Source of the DNA: a virus
DNA: 64,000 nucleotides
Reading direction: 5' to 3' (one strand)
Virus record (IMG/VR): IMGVR_UViG_3300042884_000193
Location: 55,557 to 119,556 of that record
Part shown: positions 1-9,791 of the stretch, piece by piece
Layout of the letters: every line of letters begins with the position of its first letter
Position numbering within the stretch: position 1 is the first letter of the stretch
Notes under the pieces: model-generated
Told to the model about the DNA's origin: nothing
Databases searched by the model: none
What the model saw: only the letters and a program-made list of their open reading frames with translations
Made by a program: the position numbers and the translations under genes

Positions 1-2299
1 TTTGTAATGCTGCAATTAGTCCACTATTATAAGCATTTAAAGAAGCAGTGCCTTCTACAGATTCTTTTTTCTTACCTGCTATATGAACAACAATTGCTTC
101 AGCGATACCCGTTAAACATGCTACAATAAATGCTAAGTCAGTAAGTAACTTATGTCTAGGATGTCCAGGAACAGGTCTAAACTTACCCCTTACATTATAA
201 CCAAACTCATCAGAATTTTGAGATATCTCTGTATAGATTTTAAGTTCTGTTGGGGATAAGTAAGGATTTCTAAAGTTAGTTTCTGGTGAGTGAAATGTAA
301 AAAGATTTTGGCTATAAAATTTTATATCAGATGCTGATGTAGTTACACCAGGCCCATAAAAATAAATTTCATTAGTATCATTAACACCCCCATTAGTTTC
401 GTCATTAACAATAGCAGGATCTACATATAATGGATTAAAAGGATAGTTTTGAAATAAACCAATTGTAGTAGGCTCACTTGAGCCATCTACATCACTAACA
501 TTTTGTAACTTATAAGTACGCATGTTATTAATGATACCTTTTGCAAGTACTGTTTTATTACCTACACGAGTACCTCTTAATATTTCATAGCCTACAATAC
601 TAGGTATTATGTTACCATAATTATCTACAGGTGGTTTTATATTATCAAAAGTAACACCTAGCAATCTTATATATTGAGCTTTACCTAATGAGTCAGTTCT
701 AACATGTGTGTAGCTATCATTTATCACACCGTTAGCTGGTCCGTTAAATGTGTTAAGTAAATCGGCTGGCATCTTATGGTGTCGTATCGGCTTACCACAA
801 AGATCATAATCAAAACTATTAGTAGTTCCACCAATGTTTACTCCTGTATCAGGATCTGTATATGTAGCATTCCAGATATTGGGTTTATTATCTGGATAAA
901 TCTCAGATGATTCCCAGTAACCCATATCACCTTGAGCAATTACTACACCTCCATCAGGTAGTGTATAGTTAGTTGGTGTAAAGGTTGCTGTATTATATAC
1001 CTCCCATCTTTTAGGTATATAGGGCTCCATAGGATCCCCAGCTTCAATAGCATCAATATTATTTACAACAAAGTCTTGTCCTGTTGCAATATTATATTCT
1101 ATAAAAGGCTTACGCGCGCGACCCGGTATATGATAAGATGAACTTGTCTCGCCCGTATCATACACCCACCTAATCCAAAAAGCATATTGCTCATCACGCA
1201 TATATCCAACATTGGTTCCTGCTTTTTCATAGTAGGTATGTGGGTACTCGGTCATTACCCACTGTGTTGAAATCTGATTTGCTAAAGGTTGATAGTTGAA
1301 ATCAAATCTTCCTGTAGGTGCAATTCTAAATAAATACTCAGAGCTTGCTGCCATTGTATCTGATTTCTCATAAGGAAAGTTTCTATATGGTATTAGGGCC
1401 AATGGTATAGAGGGTAAAGACTCCTCTAAATTATCTATTGACACATATTTTGTACGAGTACTATAAGTACCAAATCTTTTAGCTGAACTATTAGCAGCCA
1501 CCATCCTAACTACAACAAGTTCAAACTCATCATAGTTATCTTGATCTAAGTTACTAAAGGTAATATCTAAAGATCCTTGTAAGTTATCGTGATTAAATAC
1601 AGCAACAACATTACTTGGAGAAAAATAATCAGTAGCCTTTACTCCATTTATAGTATATGCGATTACAACAAAGTAAGATCCATTAAGTAATGTCCCTCCA
1701 GTTGTTCCAATATCCATTGACATACAAGGTGAATGCGCATGTGATATAAGTCTTATTGCATCACAGTCTAATTGATTTGTAGGTGTGCATATAATACAAC
1801 TATCAATAGTAGTACAGTTTTGGATATACGGAACATTATCTACATTTAAAGATCTATCAGGATTTAATCCGTCTGCCCAGTATAATTGCCAGCTGCAATC
1901 AAAATTAAGTTTAGCAGCTCCAGTAATAAGATTACTTTGACTAAAACTTAAGCAATCATCATTAACAACTTTTATATAAGCATCAGTATCTCCACATTTT
2001 GCAGTATCAAAAAGACCAACCTCAGAATGAATATTATCTGTAGAGAAAATACCCCAAGTGGTATCGTGCATATATACAGCACCAATAACAGTATAAGGAG
2101 CAGAAGCACATAACAAGGTAGCCTGCTCAGTACTCAAGGTACCTAACTGTCCCTCATTTGTATTGTTTACAGCATTACGCGCATGTGACCACGCCCCTTC
2201 GGGAAAGAACACTTCATCATAGTCTTTAGTAAGACCTTTATTAAATGTACTTGTATTAACTTCTGATCCTGCATTTGAAGGGCCTTCTTTCTTTGCCAT
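1..2299 (-). CDS. Large tail stabilization / muzzle-like protein, C-terminus cut by window
   Basis: The frame is open from an ATG at 2299 down to base 1, giving at least 766 residues with no stop. The N-terminus (NTSTFNKGLTKDYDEVFFPE, then NAVNN and GTLSTEQ) matches, from memory, the start of the long stabilization/muzzle proteins of crAss-like phages, which line the tail exit. The visible part is rich in Cys, Tyr, Asn and Thr, as is usual for beta-rich tail proteins. Near the cut end there is a hydrophobic stretch (LTDLAFIVACLTGIAEAIVV) followed by a basic KKK. It lies 2 bases downstream of the 300-aa tail gene, in one leftward operon. The phage tail-protein call is strong; the exact position in the tail is inferred. 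Confidence 0.65.
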   Translation of the reverse strand, partial: MAKKEGPSNAGSEVNTSTFNKGLTKDYDEVFFPEGAWSHARNAVNNTNEGQLGTLSTEQATLLCASAPYTVIGAVYMHDTTWGIFSTDNIHSEVGLFDTAKCGDTDAYIKVVNDDCLSFSQSNLITGAAKLNFDCSWQLYWADGLNPDRSLNVDNVPYIQNCTTIDSCIICTPTNQLDCDAIRLISHAHSPCMSMDIGTTGGTLLNGSYFVVIAYTINGVKATDYFSPSNVVAVFNHDNLQGSLDITFSNLDQDNYDEFELVVVRMVAANSSAKRFGTYSTRTKYVSIDNLEESLPSIPLALIPYRNFPYEKSDTMAASSEYLFRIAPTGRFDFNYQPLANQISTQWVMTEYPHTYYEKAGTNVGYMRDEQYAFWIRWVYDTGETSSSYHIPGRARKPFIEYNIATGQDFVVNNIDAIEAGDPMEPYIPKRWEVYNTATFTPTNYTLPDGGVVIAQGDMGYWESSEIYPDNKPNIWNATYTDPDTGVNIGGTTNSFDYDLCGKPIRHHKMPADLLNTFNGPANGVINDSYTHVRTDSLGKAQYIRLLGVTFDNIKPPVDNYGNIIPSIVGYEILRGTRVGNKTVLAKGIINNMRTYKLQNVSDVDGSSEPTTIGLFQNYPFNPLYVDPAIVNDETNGGVNDTNEIYFYGPGVTTSASDIKFYSQNLFTFHSPETNFRNPYLSPTELKIYTEISQNSDEFGYNVRGKFRPVPGHPRHKLLTDLAFIVACLTGIAEAIVVHIAGKKKESVEGTASLNAYNSGLIAALQ

Positions 2300-2301
2300 A
2301 C

Positions 2302-3204
2302 TTAAACTGCATTATTAATATTATAGTCAATCGGATAAAAATATGACTTGAACATGTCATAGTATTTACCATACATAGCCTTACGATTCATAGCCCAAAC
2401 TTTCTGCATCTCAGAGAAGTTAGGAGTATTAACTACCGATAGTGCATTATTACGCGCAGCTCTAAATTCAGTAGCAATTAGTTGATACTGAACTGTCACA
2501 TTTTCTCCCATAAGAAGTAATGTCTCATAGATTTTCTTTTTAAGGGCATACTCGTAGTACTCATTTAAAAAAGGGTGATCTGGTACCATTAACTCTCCAT
2601 CCTCATTCTCCATATTTCCTTGATAGTTGATATAGATGTTACCCTCTTGGAAGCTTGTCCAAATAAAATTATCTTTTATGTAGGCGTCATCAGAAGAGTA
2701 CATCTGGAGATTAGGGCAATCACAGTCAATAAACTGAGAATTTTTAAACCTAATAGGAAACATAGATTTGTAATGACGTGTAGTTGTATTGACAACTTGA
2801 ATAAGCTGGTAATCATTTCCACATTTTGTTAGGCATACTGGTGTATTTGTAGTGTTTACTTGAGAACACAAGTTACCTTCAACCCAATCTCTATATTCAG
2901 GAACTACTTGTTGAATCTGAGTACCTTGAGGATTTACAATAGTACTCGTATACTCACCACAAATAAGAGCAAAGTTCATTACAAAGAAGTCATCAGGAAG
3001 TCTAACCTTTCCTTTAACAACTTCTAAAACTTTTTCTTTAGTGTGATATATACGTAGACCTAAATCATAGTTAGCTTTAATTGCAATTTTGACAAGCGTA
3101 GCAGGCTCAATTTTGTTCTCCAATGACGCAGTTGGAAGATCCACTCGGACATCTTCCAAAAGTTGCTCAAAAGTCCTATATTTAAGAGTGTAGTTATAGT
3201 TCAT
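2302..3204 (-). CDS. Tail/ring structural protein (300 aa)
   Basis: This mostly alpha/beta protein has several cysteines in its middle (CLTKCGNDY, DCDCPNL). It overlaps the preceding gene by 4 bases and is followed directly by the large tail protein, so the three are probably co-translated and co-assembled. Proteins with a similar start (TFEQLLEDV) and with LPDDFF and KKKIYETLLLMGE segments occur in crAss-like and related Bacteroidota phages beside the stabilization protein, by my recollection. That suggests a connector-ring or tail-hub role. No enzyme motif is visible. Function is inferred from position. Confidence 0.55.
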   Translation of the reverse strand: MNYNYTLKYRTFEQLLEDVRVDLPTASLENKIEPATLVKIAIKANYDLGLRIYHTKEKVLEVVKGKVRLPDDFFVMNFALICGEYTSTIVNPQGTQIQQVVPEYRDWVEGNLCSQVNTTNTPVCLTKCGNDYQLIQVVNTTTRHYKSMFPIRFKNSQFIDCDCPNLQMYSSDDAYIKDNFIWTSFQEGNIYINYQGNMENEDGELMVPDHPFLNEYYEYALKKKIYETLLLMGENVTVQYQLIATEFRAARNNALSVVNTPNFSEMQKVWAMNRKAMYGKYYDMFKSYFYPIDYNINNAV

Positions 3205-3875
3205 GTTCTGATAATGTTTTGTTTGTCATCTTGAGCACTGTCCGCTGGCATTTGAGCTGTTGTAAAGAATCCTGATACAACCTGCTGCTCAATCTCCATA
3301 AATAGATATTCAGGTAATGCTAGTTGTTGATCTTGTCTTATAGAACATTCTGAATTTGCATCACAAGTAAATAAAGTAACATCATCTTCAAATATACCTT
3401 CAACCTTTGCAGCATCCCAATCTACATTAGGAAAATACAAATAACCATTGAGGTACCAAAAATACTTAGTCTTATTGTATCTAAATTTGGTAGTCTTAGT
3501 CATTGCTGTATATTGAGCAGGGTCTGTTTTATATACAAAGAATGACCCGTCAACAGAAGTCACACTCCTAAGCAATGGGCCATAGGTACCTTCCATAAGG
3601 TTAGGTAACTTTTCTCTAGTGCGTTTTATTATTACTCCGGACTGAACATCGCAGCATGCCTCAACCTTGTCTATCTCAATAAGCTCGACGCAAGGCAAAG
3701 TTTTAAATATACTGTTATACTTAAGCAGTTGATTCAGTGAATCTTGTCGCTTAAGATAAAATTTTGCAGCCTTTGTTATAAGACTGAATAAGAGTCTATC
3801 AGTAATAAAAGCATCTTGAGTAAGACCTTTTATTAATGAGCGGACCCTTGATATGCTTTCTCCTACTGTAGTCAT
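3201..3875 (-). CDS. Tail/ring structural protein (224 aa)
   Basis: The N-terminal part is helical (VGESISRVRSLIKGL, then DAFITDRLLFSLITKAAK) and is followed by a beta-rich domain with KTKYFWYLNGYLYFPNVDW and an acidic FEDD segment. This pattern is familiar from crAss-like phage structural proteins next to the stabilization/muzzle gene, where ring or adaptor proteins sit below the portal. The stop overlaps the start of the 300-aa tail gene by 4 bases. The exact ring assignment is not settled from sequence alone. Confidence 0.55.
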   Translation of the reverse strand: MTTVGESISRVRSLIKGLTQDAFITDRLLFSLITKAAKFYLKRQDSLNQLLKYNSIFKTLPCVELIEIDKVEACCDVQSGVIIKRTREKLPNLMEGTYGPLLRSVTSVDGSFFVYKTDPAQYTAMTKTTKFRYNKTKYFWYLNGYLYFPNVDWDAAKVEGIFEDDVTLFTCDANSECSIRQDQQLALPEYLFMEIEQQVVSGFFTTAQMPADSAQDDKQNIIRT

Positions 3876-3877
3876 AG

Positions 3878-4459
3878 TTAAAATTCAAATTCATTATATG
3901 TTGAAATATCTTGTTCTTTAAGCTCAGAGAAAACAAAAGGCTTTGTTCTATTTGATATTAAAGCTGATACATTATCGCGTCTGCCTATGGTTACATAGGT
4001 CTTCCAGTTATTCTTAAACTCAGCAGAAAAGGTTCTCTTAAACTGTCTAATTGGAGTAAACCCCCACATAGAATAGTCTTTCATTGTACCCTTCTGCGTA
4101 TAGTTGGTATAAAATATTTTAGCCAATGCCCCATCTGACTCCCAATTCTTTCTTGCTACAGCTCCATCATCATTATGATAACTATAATAAGTCTTATAGT
4201 TATTACCATCATTGATGCAAGTAGCGCCAAATAACATTCCCAAATGCTCCGGAAGCTTAATACCATCTCGGGTAGTAATAACAGTTTTCCAGATCTCTTC
4301 AGAATGATGCATTATAATTTCTTTAAACTCCTTGTACTCAAGGTCTTTGTATTTAGGGAACTTGTTAATGAATTCTTTAAACATGTCTATGTTCAAAGTA
4401 GTTATAACATTCTTCCTAAATCTAGGTCCTTTTATATCAGGTCTTTGGTTATTACTCAT
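3878..4459 (-). CDS. Conserved phage protein of unknown function (193 aa), tail operon
   Basis: I do not recognise a domain with confidence. The protein is soluble, basic at its N-terminus (RPDIKGPRFRKNV) and rich in aromatic residues, with a HHSEEIWKTV segment and a conserved-looking LPEHLGMLFGATCIND stretch. It is the first gene of the terminal tail operon, after the terminator at 4538-4560, and ends 2 bases before the 224-aa tail protein. Position suggests a tail or tail-assembly role. Confidence 0.5.
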   Translation of the reverse strand: MSNNQRPDIKGPRFRKNVITTLNIDMFKEFINKFPKYKDLEYKEFKEIIMHHSEEIWKTVITTRDGIKLPEHLGMLFGATCINDGNNYKTYYSYHNDDGAVARKNWESDGALAKIFYTNYTQKGTMKDYSMWGFTPIRQFKRTFSAEFKNNWKTYVTIGRRDNVSALISNRTKPFVFSELKEQDISTYNEFEF

Positions 4460-4537
4460 AACGTATACTACAATTTACAAAATTTCTTTCAGGTTTGAAA
4501 GATAATACATAATTGATTACTAGACAAGTAGTAGAAA

Positions 4538-4560
4538 GCCCCCAAGTTGTACTTGAGGGC
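4538..4560 (-). terminator. Intrinsic terminator after the fibronectin-type protein
   Basis: Read on the minus strand, a 10-base stem (GCCCTCAAGT with ACTTGGGGGC, one G-U pair) closes a 3-base loop and is followed by TTTCTAC. It lies between the 181-aa gene and the tail operon, so it separates two leftward transcripts. The U-tract is short, so termination may be partial. Confidence 0.6.
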
Positions 4561-4597
4561 CCCCTGGTTTAGTCACGAATAAACCAACAAACGTAGA

Positions 4598-5143
4598 CTA
4601 TAATACAGGTAATGTCTTTATCATAATAAGCGCACTAATAGAAGTATCGCCATCACAATCTGTTCTCACTCTAAAATAATAGTTAGTATTAGAGTTTAAA
4701 AGAGTAAGTGTAAAAGTAGGAGTTGTTAAAGTAGGTGAGGTTGTATATACCCCTTCTACAGTTCCATAATCTACAGTATAACTTTCTGCTCCTGTATCTT
4801 CCCAATTAAGTATGATAGCTGTTGTACCTACATAACTAGGATGTATATTGATTGGAGGAAGACAGTTAGGATCAACACTTTGTGCTGACATTGCTTGGTA
4901 AGCATTTTCTAGTGAAGCTCCTGCAGGTAATGCTGGGTAAGAGTCACCACCTGCTAATAATTCTCCAAAGTTAATGATGCTATAGTTACCATGTTTTACA
5001 CAAGTGTCTTGGATAGTCTCATAGCACGGAGTTGGATCCGGGCATTTAATATCAGGAGGACATGTATATACAGGTGCAGTTGTAAGGGGGAGATCCTTAC
5101 AACCGCATGATGTATTTGTAGATTGACAAGTTGAACAAGCCAT
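4598..5143 (-). CDS. Fibronectin type III-like virion appendage protein (181 aa)
   Basis: The N-terminal third is very cysteine-rich (CSTCQSTNTSCGCKD, CPPDIKCPDPTPCYE). Residues from about 95 to the end form a typical FN3 domain: a TTAIILNWEDTGAESYTVDY strand pattern, then NTNYYFRVRTDCDGD and a final strand. FN3 domains in phage virions usually mediate weak binding to cell-surface glycans. It ends the appendage gene run and is followed by an intrinsic terminator. The FN3 call is clear; the virion location is inferred from the neighbours. Confidence 0.65.
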   Translation of the reverse strand: MACSTCQSTNTSCGCKDLPLTTAPVYTCPPDIKCPDPTPCYETIQDTCVKHGNYSIINFGELLAGGDSYPALPAGASLENAYQAMSAQSVDPNCLPPINIHPSYVGTTAIILNWEDTGAESYTVDYGTVEGVYTTSPTLTTPTFTLTLLNSNTNYYFRVRTDCDGDTSISALIMIKTLPVL

Positions 5144-5148
5144 TTTAG

Positions 5149-6651
5149 TTAGGGTTTAGTAGTTACTGAGGTAAATGGACAATCTGTAATTGTTGATCCA
5201 ATAATTACTCTCATGCGAATTTGATAATTAGTAGCTGCTACAAGACCTGTTATTTGTCCAAGTACAGGACCTACTGCAGGATTTATAGAAGATACTGTGG
5301 TTACAATTGCAGTTTGAGCTGAATTCCAACACTCAAGCATGTACGTAACAGGACTTGATAATGGATTAGCAAACACATAATCAATATAAGTAACGTCTGC
5401 AGAGTAAGTTACAGATGGACAAAGTGCACTATTCACAATTGAATAATTTAAAGATTGGCTACACTTTAAACCAGCTATTGTATCATCCATACATAAGTTA
5501 AGACTTACGGTATAGTCAGTATAAGCATTTAAAGATGTTGCGGTTATATTAATTGGAACAGGTGCTCCATTAATATTAGATGCAACATTAATTTGTGTAG
5601 TATAGGCATTACCATATGCATCGGTTATTGTTATGTAACAACCTGCTGCATAGCAATCTGTAAATGATCCAATAGAACCAGTTAGATCAACAAGGATACT
5701 TGGTGATGTGTAAGATGCTGTCATAGTTACATCAACATCATCGCAGCTTGGTGTGCAGCATGTAGTAACTACATTGTATACTGCATTACGCATATCACAA
5801 ATAGTAATCCACATATTGTTGATTGCATCTGCCATAGTGTTATAACTACCTGCCAATACCCATCCTGGCAAACTACCCATGTTAACGGATGTGTTAGTTA
5901 GGGAAGGTGATGTATCTAAGTTTATACACTCTTGTGAAATGGCTGAATAAATCTGAGAAGGTGTACCTGTAGAGTTTTGAAGAGCACAGAATGTAGTCTC
6001 AAGGTTCTCTACAAAATCACTAATATCAATATTAGTTCCAGCAGTTAAACAACTAGTAGGAATTGTAATAGGGGGGTATACGGGATTACAAGGATCACAA
6101 GCTTCAATTATTATCAATCTATCATTGATATCTGTTACTGTATTTGTTAGGGCCGTTAAGCTGCTTGCAATAGAGCAAACTCTTGATCCAATTGCTGCAG
6201 CATAATCTGCAATAGACATTTCTACAACAAGATTACCAAATCCATCAGTATATTGAAAACAAGAAGCAATTGGAACTAAACAGCTCATTGATTCTTGACA
6301 ATTGGTTACAGGAACTTCTCCAGGAACTAAAGATTTACTTGTACCTGTAGTAGTGGATGTTCCTGTTGTAAGTGCACAAAGTTGATCTAAGATAAACTGA
6401 ATAAGATCATGAATATTCTCAGGCTTTGGACAAATAGGTGAGAAACACGTTAAGTCAAAACCAGGATTGGTAAGACTTAGTTGCTCAGCTAATGTGCATA
6501 TCTCTATTGCTACCTTATAAGTAACATCAGAAATACTATCTCCTCTGCATAATGTAATGCATGGAATATCCGGTCCCTGCCAGATTACGCAGTTACTTGA
6601 AACAGGATTACATCCTGCTTGAGTATTAGTTGGTTGAATAGGAAGTGCCAT
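5149..6651 (-). CDS. Cysteine-rich structural protein with FN3-like C-terminus (500 aa)
   Basis: The protein has many spaced cysteines, long Thr/Ser/Ile-rich stretches and a short Thr-rich linker (TTGTSTTTGTS, about residues 96-106). The last 180 residues show two beta-sandwich repeats with YTDYTVSLNLCMDD and ATNYQIRMRVIIGS, the pattern of FN3-like modules. No catalytic motif is evident. It is 5 bases upstream of the 181-aa FN3 protein, with a similar cysteine style, so both are probably parts of one host-contact appendage. Confidence 0.55.
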   Translation of the reverse strand: MALPIQPTNTQAGCNPVSSNCVIWQGPDIPCITLCRGDSISDVTYKVAIEICTLAEQLSLTNPGFDLTCFSPICPKPENIHDLIQFILDQLCALTTGTSTTTGTSKSLVPGEVPVTNCQESMSCLVPIASCFQYTDGFGNLVVEMSIADYAAAIGSRVCSIASSLTALTNTVTDINDRLIIIEACDPCNPVYPPITIPTSCLTAGTNIDISDFVENLETTFCALQNSTGTPSQIYSAISQECINLDTSPSLTNTSVNMGSLPGWVLAGSYNTMADAINNMWITICDMRNAVYNVVTTCCTPSCDDVDVTMTASYTSPSILVDLTGSIGSFTDCYAAGCYITITDAYGNAYTTQINVASNINGAPVPINITATSLNAYTDYTVSLNLCMDDTIAGLKCSQSLNYSIVNSALCPSVTYSADVTYIDYVFANPLSSPVTYMLECWNSAQTAIVTTVSSINPAVGPVLGQITGLVAATNYQIRMRVIIGSTITDCPFTSVTTKP

Positions 6652-6688
6652 ATATATAATTTACTGTTTTTTTATCTATTATCAAAAT

Positions 6689-8986
6689 TTATCCTCCGCA
6701 TAATAAGCATGGCAAAACACCATCTTCTAAAACTATACTTGTAATATTTGCTGAGGTCATAGTATATGTTTGAAAAGTAGGATCGGAACCAGCAACTATT
6801 GTAAATCCAATTGCCCATAAACAATTACCATTATAATTAAATACGTATGCAGAAAAAGGATCCAGGCTATCTAAAATATTATAATCAAGTACCAGATTAA
6901 ATTGAGGACAAAGATTAGCACCTCCGCTAGGGGCACTCCCATCAAGACACTGTGTGCAACCAAAAGTACCTGGATCAACTCCATACGCTCCTACTGTAAA
7001 TGTATAAGTTATAGGTGGAGGTGGTGGTATAAAAGGATTACCTGAAGGTTCTGGACAAATAACTGGAACAACAGGTGTTGTTATTATACAGGCTGTAGGA
7101 TCATTGATAACAGCTAAGTCTGATAAATTCTTTTTAATCCATAATCTTTCTAGGTTAATACCATCGCATTGATTACTTATACCATACTTTAACTCTTTAA
7201 ACAGTCTGTAGTAACCATCTGCAAATCTTATGTTAGCCGTTATATCACACTGACTCTGCTGGATCTGATAAAACTTTCTATCAGGCTTAGGAATAACTCT
7301 TGTATACTTTATAGGAGCTGGATCTGGTGCTGGAAGACAGCACTCACAGTCTTTAAATATTTGAAGAACTCCTTCCTCATCTACGTATATAGTAAGATTA
7401 CTAATTGCTTGATCATCAAAAGGAATTTCTGCTACTTTCCAACAACTTCTTGGATCTGTATCTTGTGTTATTTTAACAACCTGCTCAAGTTCTGCAGGTT
7501 CTGCAAACTGAGAATTATAAGTATAAAGAATATCTAAAGGATCTAAACAATTAGTCAACTCATAAACAGGAGGTGGGCCAGGTAATTGACTTGCACAATC
7601 TGGACAAGTTCCAAAATTATTTAGTATTGTTATTGCTTGAGGTGAATCACCTGATTGTTCTACTACTAACCAACAAGTATTCGGATAACCTGCAATATAA
7701 AGAACTTGGCCTACGTATCCTGATATACCTGGTGTTAAAGCTACCGTTGTGTATTGTGTTTGCTCTAGTGCTATACAGTCCCTTATAGCATAAATAGTCG
7801 GAGGTGGATCACATGCTGCGCAGTTTGCAACCGAGATAATATTAGAATATACCACATGTATTGTATTACTACAATCCTCTGATTCTGTTACATAAAAACA
7901 AGAACCATCAATATTAACAAAACCGTCAAGGTAAGATGAGAATTCAGTATTAGATGCAATTAAAATATCACCTGTTTGACCACAGGGTGTTAATACATAA
8001 CAAGTTACATCAGCTACAGAACTTGTCATTGCAAGTACTGACTTCTGGTATGTGTCAGATACAGATGCCGTAAATGTAGTTAAATTAACTTGTTCTAATC
8101 TATAGATGGTTTCATCAGCGTCACTGTTAAAAAATCCAACTGGGGCACCACTTGTAGTAAATCCTTGAAAAAGGGTTGATCCTGATTTAGAGTCAATTGT
8201 TGTAGGGGGTATCATACCTACTGTATTTATCCAACTAGCACCTGCATTGTAAGAATACAATACATTACCATTACCTGCAGAAGCAATTAAAATATTATCA
8301 CTTGACCAAGCTAGATTAGTATACTTAGGTGATTTGCCCATAGCAGCAACGGTTGTACCAAAGTACTGGACCATAGTAAAACCTAATCCACCATCTGTTG
8401 ATCTAAATATTTTTCTTTTTGTAGTTACTATAATAGTAGATGCATCTGCTGATAAATGCAGACTTGTTATATAGTCATTAGGAAAAGCAGAGTCTATAAC
8501 ATTACCGGTATATAACGGTAACCATGACACACCGCCATCAATTGTCTTATATAATTTAGATTCTTGAGATGCAATACCAACTAAATCATTTATAAAATGA
8601 ATAGCAAGGCATTGAAGGCCAATTACTGCAGTAAAACTATTTAAGCGATTAAATGATACACCACCATCTGTAGATTTTGCTACACCGCCCATACCCGCTG
8701 TATAGATGATACTATTATTATTGGTATAACTTATTCGATAAATAGTTGGTGTATATGCGCTCCAGTTACCTGTACAAGTTACAAGAGTAGTACCACTATC
8801 AACTGACCTAGACAGATAGCCTAATCCTCCTAATATAATTTCATTAGGATTAGTGGGATCAGCTTTTACATCATAGAATGCAGGTGAACCACTAATAGAT
8901 TTATCGGTCCATATGCTTGTAGCATGATCATAGACTTTTAGTTTTCCCTCATCACCACAATAATATGTTTTACCTATAATGGGCAT
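6689..8986 (-). CDS. Asp-box beta-propeller tail appendage protein (765 aa)
   Basis: The first 330 residues carry about five Asp-box/BNR-type motifs (SVDSGTTL, STDGGVSF, TIDGGVSW, STDGGLGF and a weaker SYNAGASW) spaced as blades of a beta-propeller. These are common in sialidases and glycan-binding proteins, but the sialidase catalytic residues cannot be assigned here. The C-terminal half contains several cysteine-rich repeats with CxxC pairs and ends in PCLLCGG. It is probably a receptor-binding or glycan-binding appendage; enzymatic activity is not supported. Confidence 0.6.
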   Translation of the reverse strand: MPIIGKTYYCGDEGKLKVYDHATSIWTDKSISGSPAFYDVKADPTNPNEIILGGLGYLSRSVDSGTTLVTCTGNWSAYTPTIYRISYTNNNSIIYTAGMGGVAKSTDGGVSFNRLNSFTAVIGLQCLAIHFINDLVGIASQESKLYKTIDGGVSWLPLYTGNVIDSAFPNDYITSLHLSADASTIIVTTKRKIFRSTDGGLGFTMVQYFGTTVAAMGKSPKYTNLAWSSDNILIASAGNGNVLYSYNAGASWINTVGMIPPTTIDSKSGSTLFQGFTTSGAPVGFFNSDADETIYRLEQVNLTTFTASVSDTYQKSVLAMTSSVADVTCYVLTPCGQTGDILIASNTEFSSYLDGFVNIDGSCFYVTESEDCSNTIHVVYSNIISVANCAACDPPPTIYAIRDCIALEQTQYTTVALTPGISGYVGQVLYIAGYPNTCWLVVEQSGDSPQAITILNNFGTCPDCASQLPGPPPVYELTNCLDPLDILYTYNSQFAEPAELEQVVKITQDTDPRSCWKVAEIPFDDQAISNLTIYVDEEGVLQIFKDCECCLPAPDPAPIKYTRVIPKPDRKFYQIQQSQCDITANIRFADGYYRLFKELKYGISNQCDGINLERLWIKKNLSDLAVINDPTACIITTPVVPVICPEPSGNPFIPPPPPITYTFTVGAYGVDPGTFGCTQCLDGSAPSGGANLCPQFNLVLDYNILDSLDPFSAYVFNYNGNCLWAIGFTIVAGSDPTFQTYTMTSANITSIVLEDGVLPCLLCGG

Positions 8987-8994
8987 ATCTTAAT

Positions 8995-9129
8995 TTATTT
9001 AGGTGTATCAATAGTTTTAGCAACAGGTTTTGGTTTGTGTATACAATGTGTACACATTTGTTTACCGTCTTTAGTTGTTCTCTTTTGGCAGCCACAACTC
9101 AGGGCTGTTCCACAATTTGCGCATTTCAT
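8995..9129 (-). CDS. Small zinc-ribbon-like protein (44 aa)
   Basis: It starts MKCANCGTALSCGCQKRT and carries CxxC, CxC and a later CTHCIH, which can make one or two small zinc sites. It fits the gap between the Asp-box protein and the 185-aa gene, and its leader AAAACCAACATATC resembles that of other structural genes here. Similar tiny zinc proteins sit among structural genes of Bacteroidota phages, from memory. The role is unknown. Confidence 0.6.
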   Translation of the reverse strand: MKCANCGTALSCGCQKRTTKDGKQMCTHCIHKPKPVAKTIDTPK

Positions 9130-9146
9130 GATATGTTGGTTTTAAA

Positions 9147-9704
9147 TTATTTACACGTTCCACACCCACATCCACAAGCTAACTTAGTAAGTTTACCTAA
9201 CACATAAGTGTACATTGCCATACCTTCTGTAGGGTTATGACAATACTCTACACGTGCTTTAGCAGCTTGTAACATGGTCCAGAGAAGTTGTACTTCTCTT
9301 AATTTATTTGCTAGAGGTGATAGGGGTTCACAATTAGGAACATCTAGACAACAAAGCAAATCATTTATCTGGTTTAATGCCTGAGTAATACGTAAGTGGT
9401 TATACTCAACATAAACAGTCTCATTAGGAGCAACACTGTATCTAACAACATATACACCATCAGGAATTGCATTACGTGTAGTTCCACAGTTAGTTAATTG
9501 TAAACCTAACTCACATGCTGTATAGTTTACAGAGAAGTCTGTACCTGGTTGCAATTCAATTGCAGTGGTAAATCCAGGAGCTGTAATCTCAAGCTTAGGA
9601 CAATCCAAAGGTACAGTATCATTGTAAGTACTAGTATCTATAACTCTAAAGATACAGTTAGTAAGAACATCAGGAATTTCTATTGAGAGTGCGTGTTGTG
9701 CCAT
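9147..9704 (-). CDS. Conserved structural-region protein with Cys-rich C-terminus (185 aa)
   Basis: The N-terminal half is a beta-rich domain (ALSIEIPDVLTNCIFRVIDT, then GVYVVRYSVAPNETVYVEYN). The C-terminal half is helical (LANKLREVQLLWTMLQAAKA) and ends in a CGCGCGTCK cluster that could bind metal or form disulphides. It is the first gene after the strong terminator at 9738-9776 and has its own TATCTTTG -7 box a few bases before the ATG. It may be an adaptor or assembly factor for the appendage proteins that follow; no family name is certain. Confidence 0.5.
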   Translation of the reverse strand: MAQHALSIEIPDVLTNCIFRVIDTSTYNDTVPLDCPKLEITAPGFTTAIELQPGTDFSVNYTACELGLQLTNCGTTRNAIPDGVYVVRYSVAPNETVYVEYNHLRITQALNQINDLLCCLDVPNCEPLSPLANKLREVQLLWTMLQAAKARVEYCHNPTEGMAMYTYVLGKLTKLACGCGCGTCK

Positions 9705-9716
9705 AGTACTAAGTTA

Positions 9717-9724
9717 CAAAGATA
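9717..9724 (-). promoter_or_regulatory. Bacteroidota-type -7 promoter box
   Basis: The minus strand reads TATCTTTG, a match to TAnnTTTG. It lies 13 bases before the ATG at 9704, so the predicted leader is only a few bases long. It begins just beyond the terminator of the upstream gene, forming a compact terminator/promoter junction. No clear -33 TTG is visible. Confidence 0.5.
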
Positions 9725-9737
9725 TAGTGTAAAAATA

Positions 9738-9776
9738 AAAAAGGGAGAGAGTTTTTTTTGCTCCCTCCCTTTTTAT
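9738..9776 (-). terminator. Strong intrinsic terminator of the 522-aa structural gene
   Basis: On the minus strand, AAAAAGGGAGGGAG pairs with CTCTCTCCCTTTTT around an A-rich loop, and the stem runs into a U-tract. The hairpin is nearly symmetrical, so it could work in both directions, but only the leftward gene precedes it. Confidence 0.75.
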
Positions 9777-9791
9777 AAGTTTTAGTTAAGA

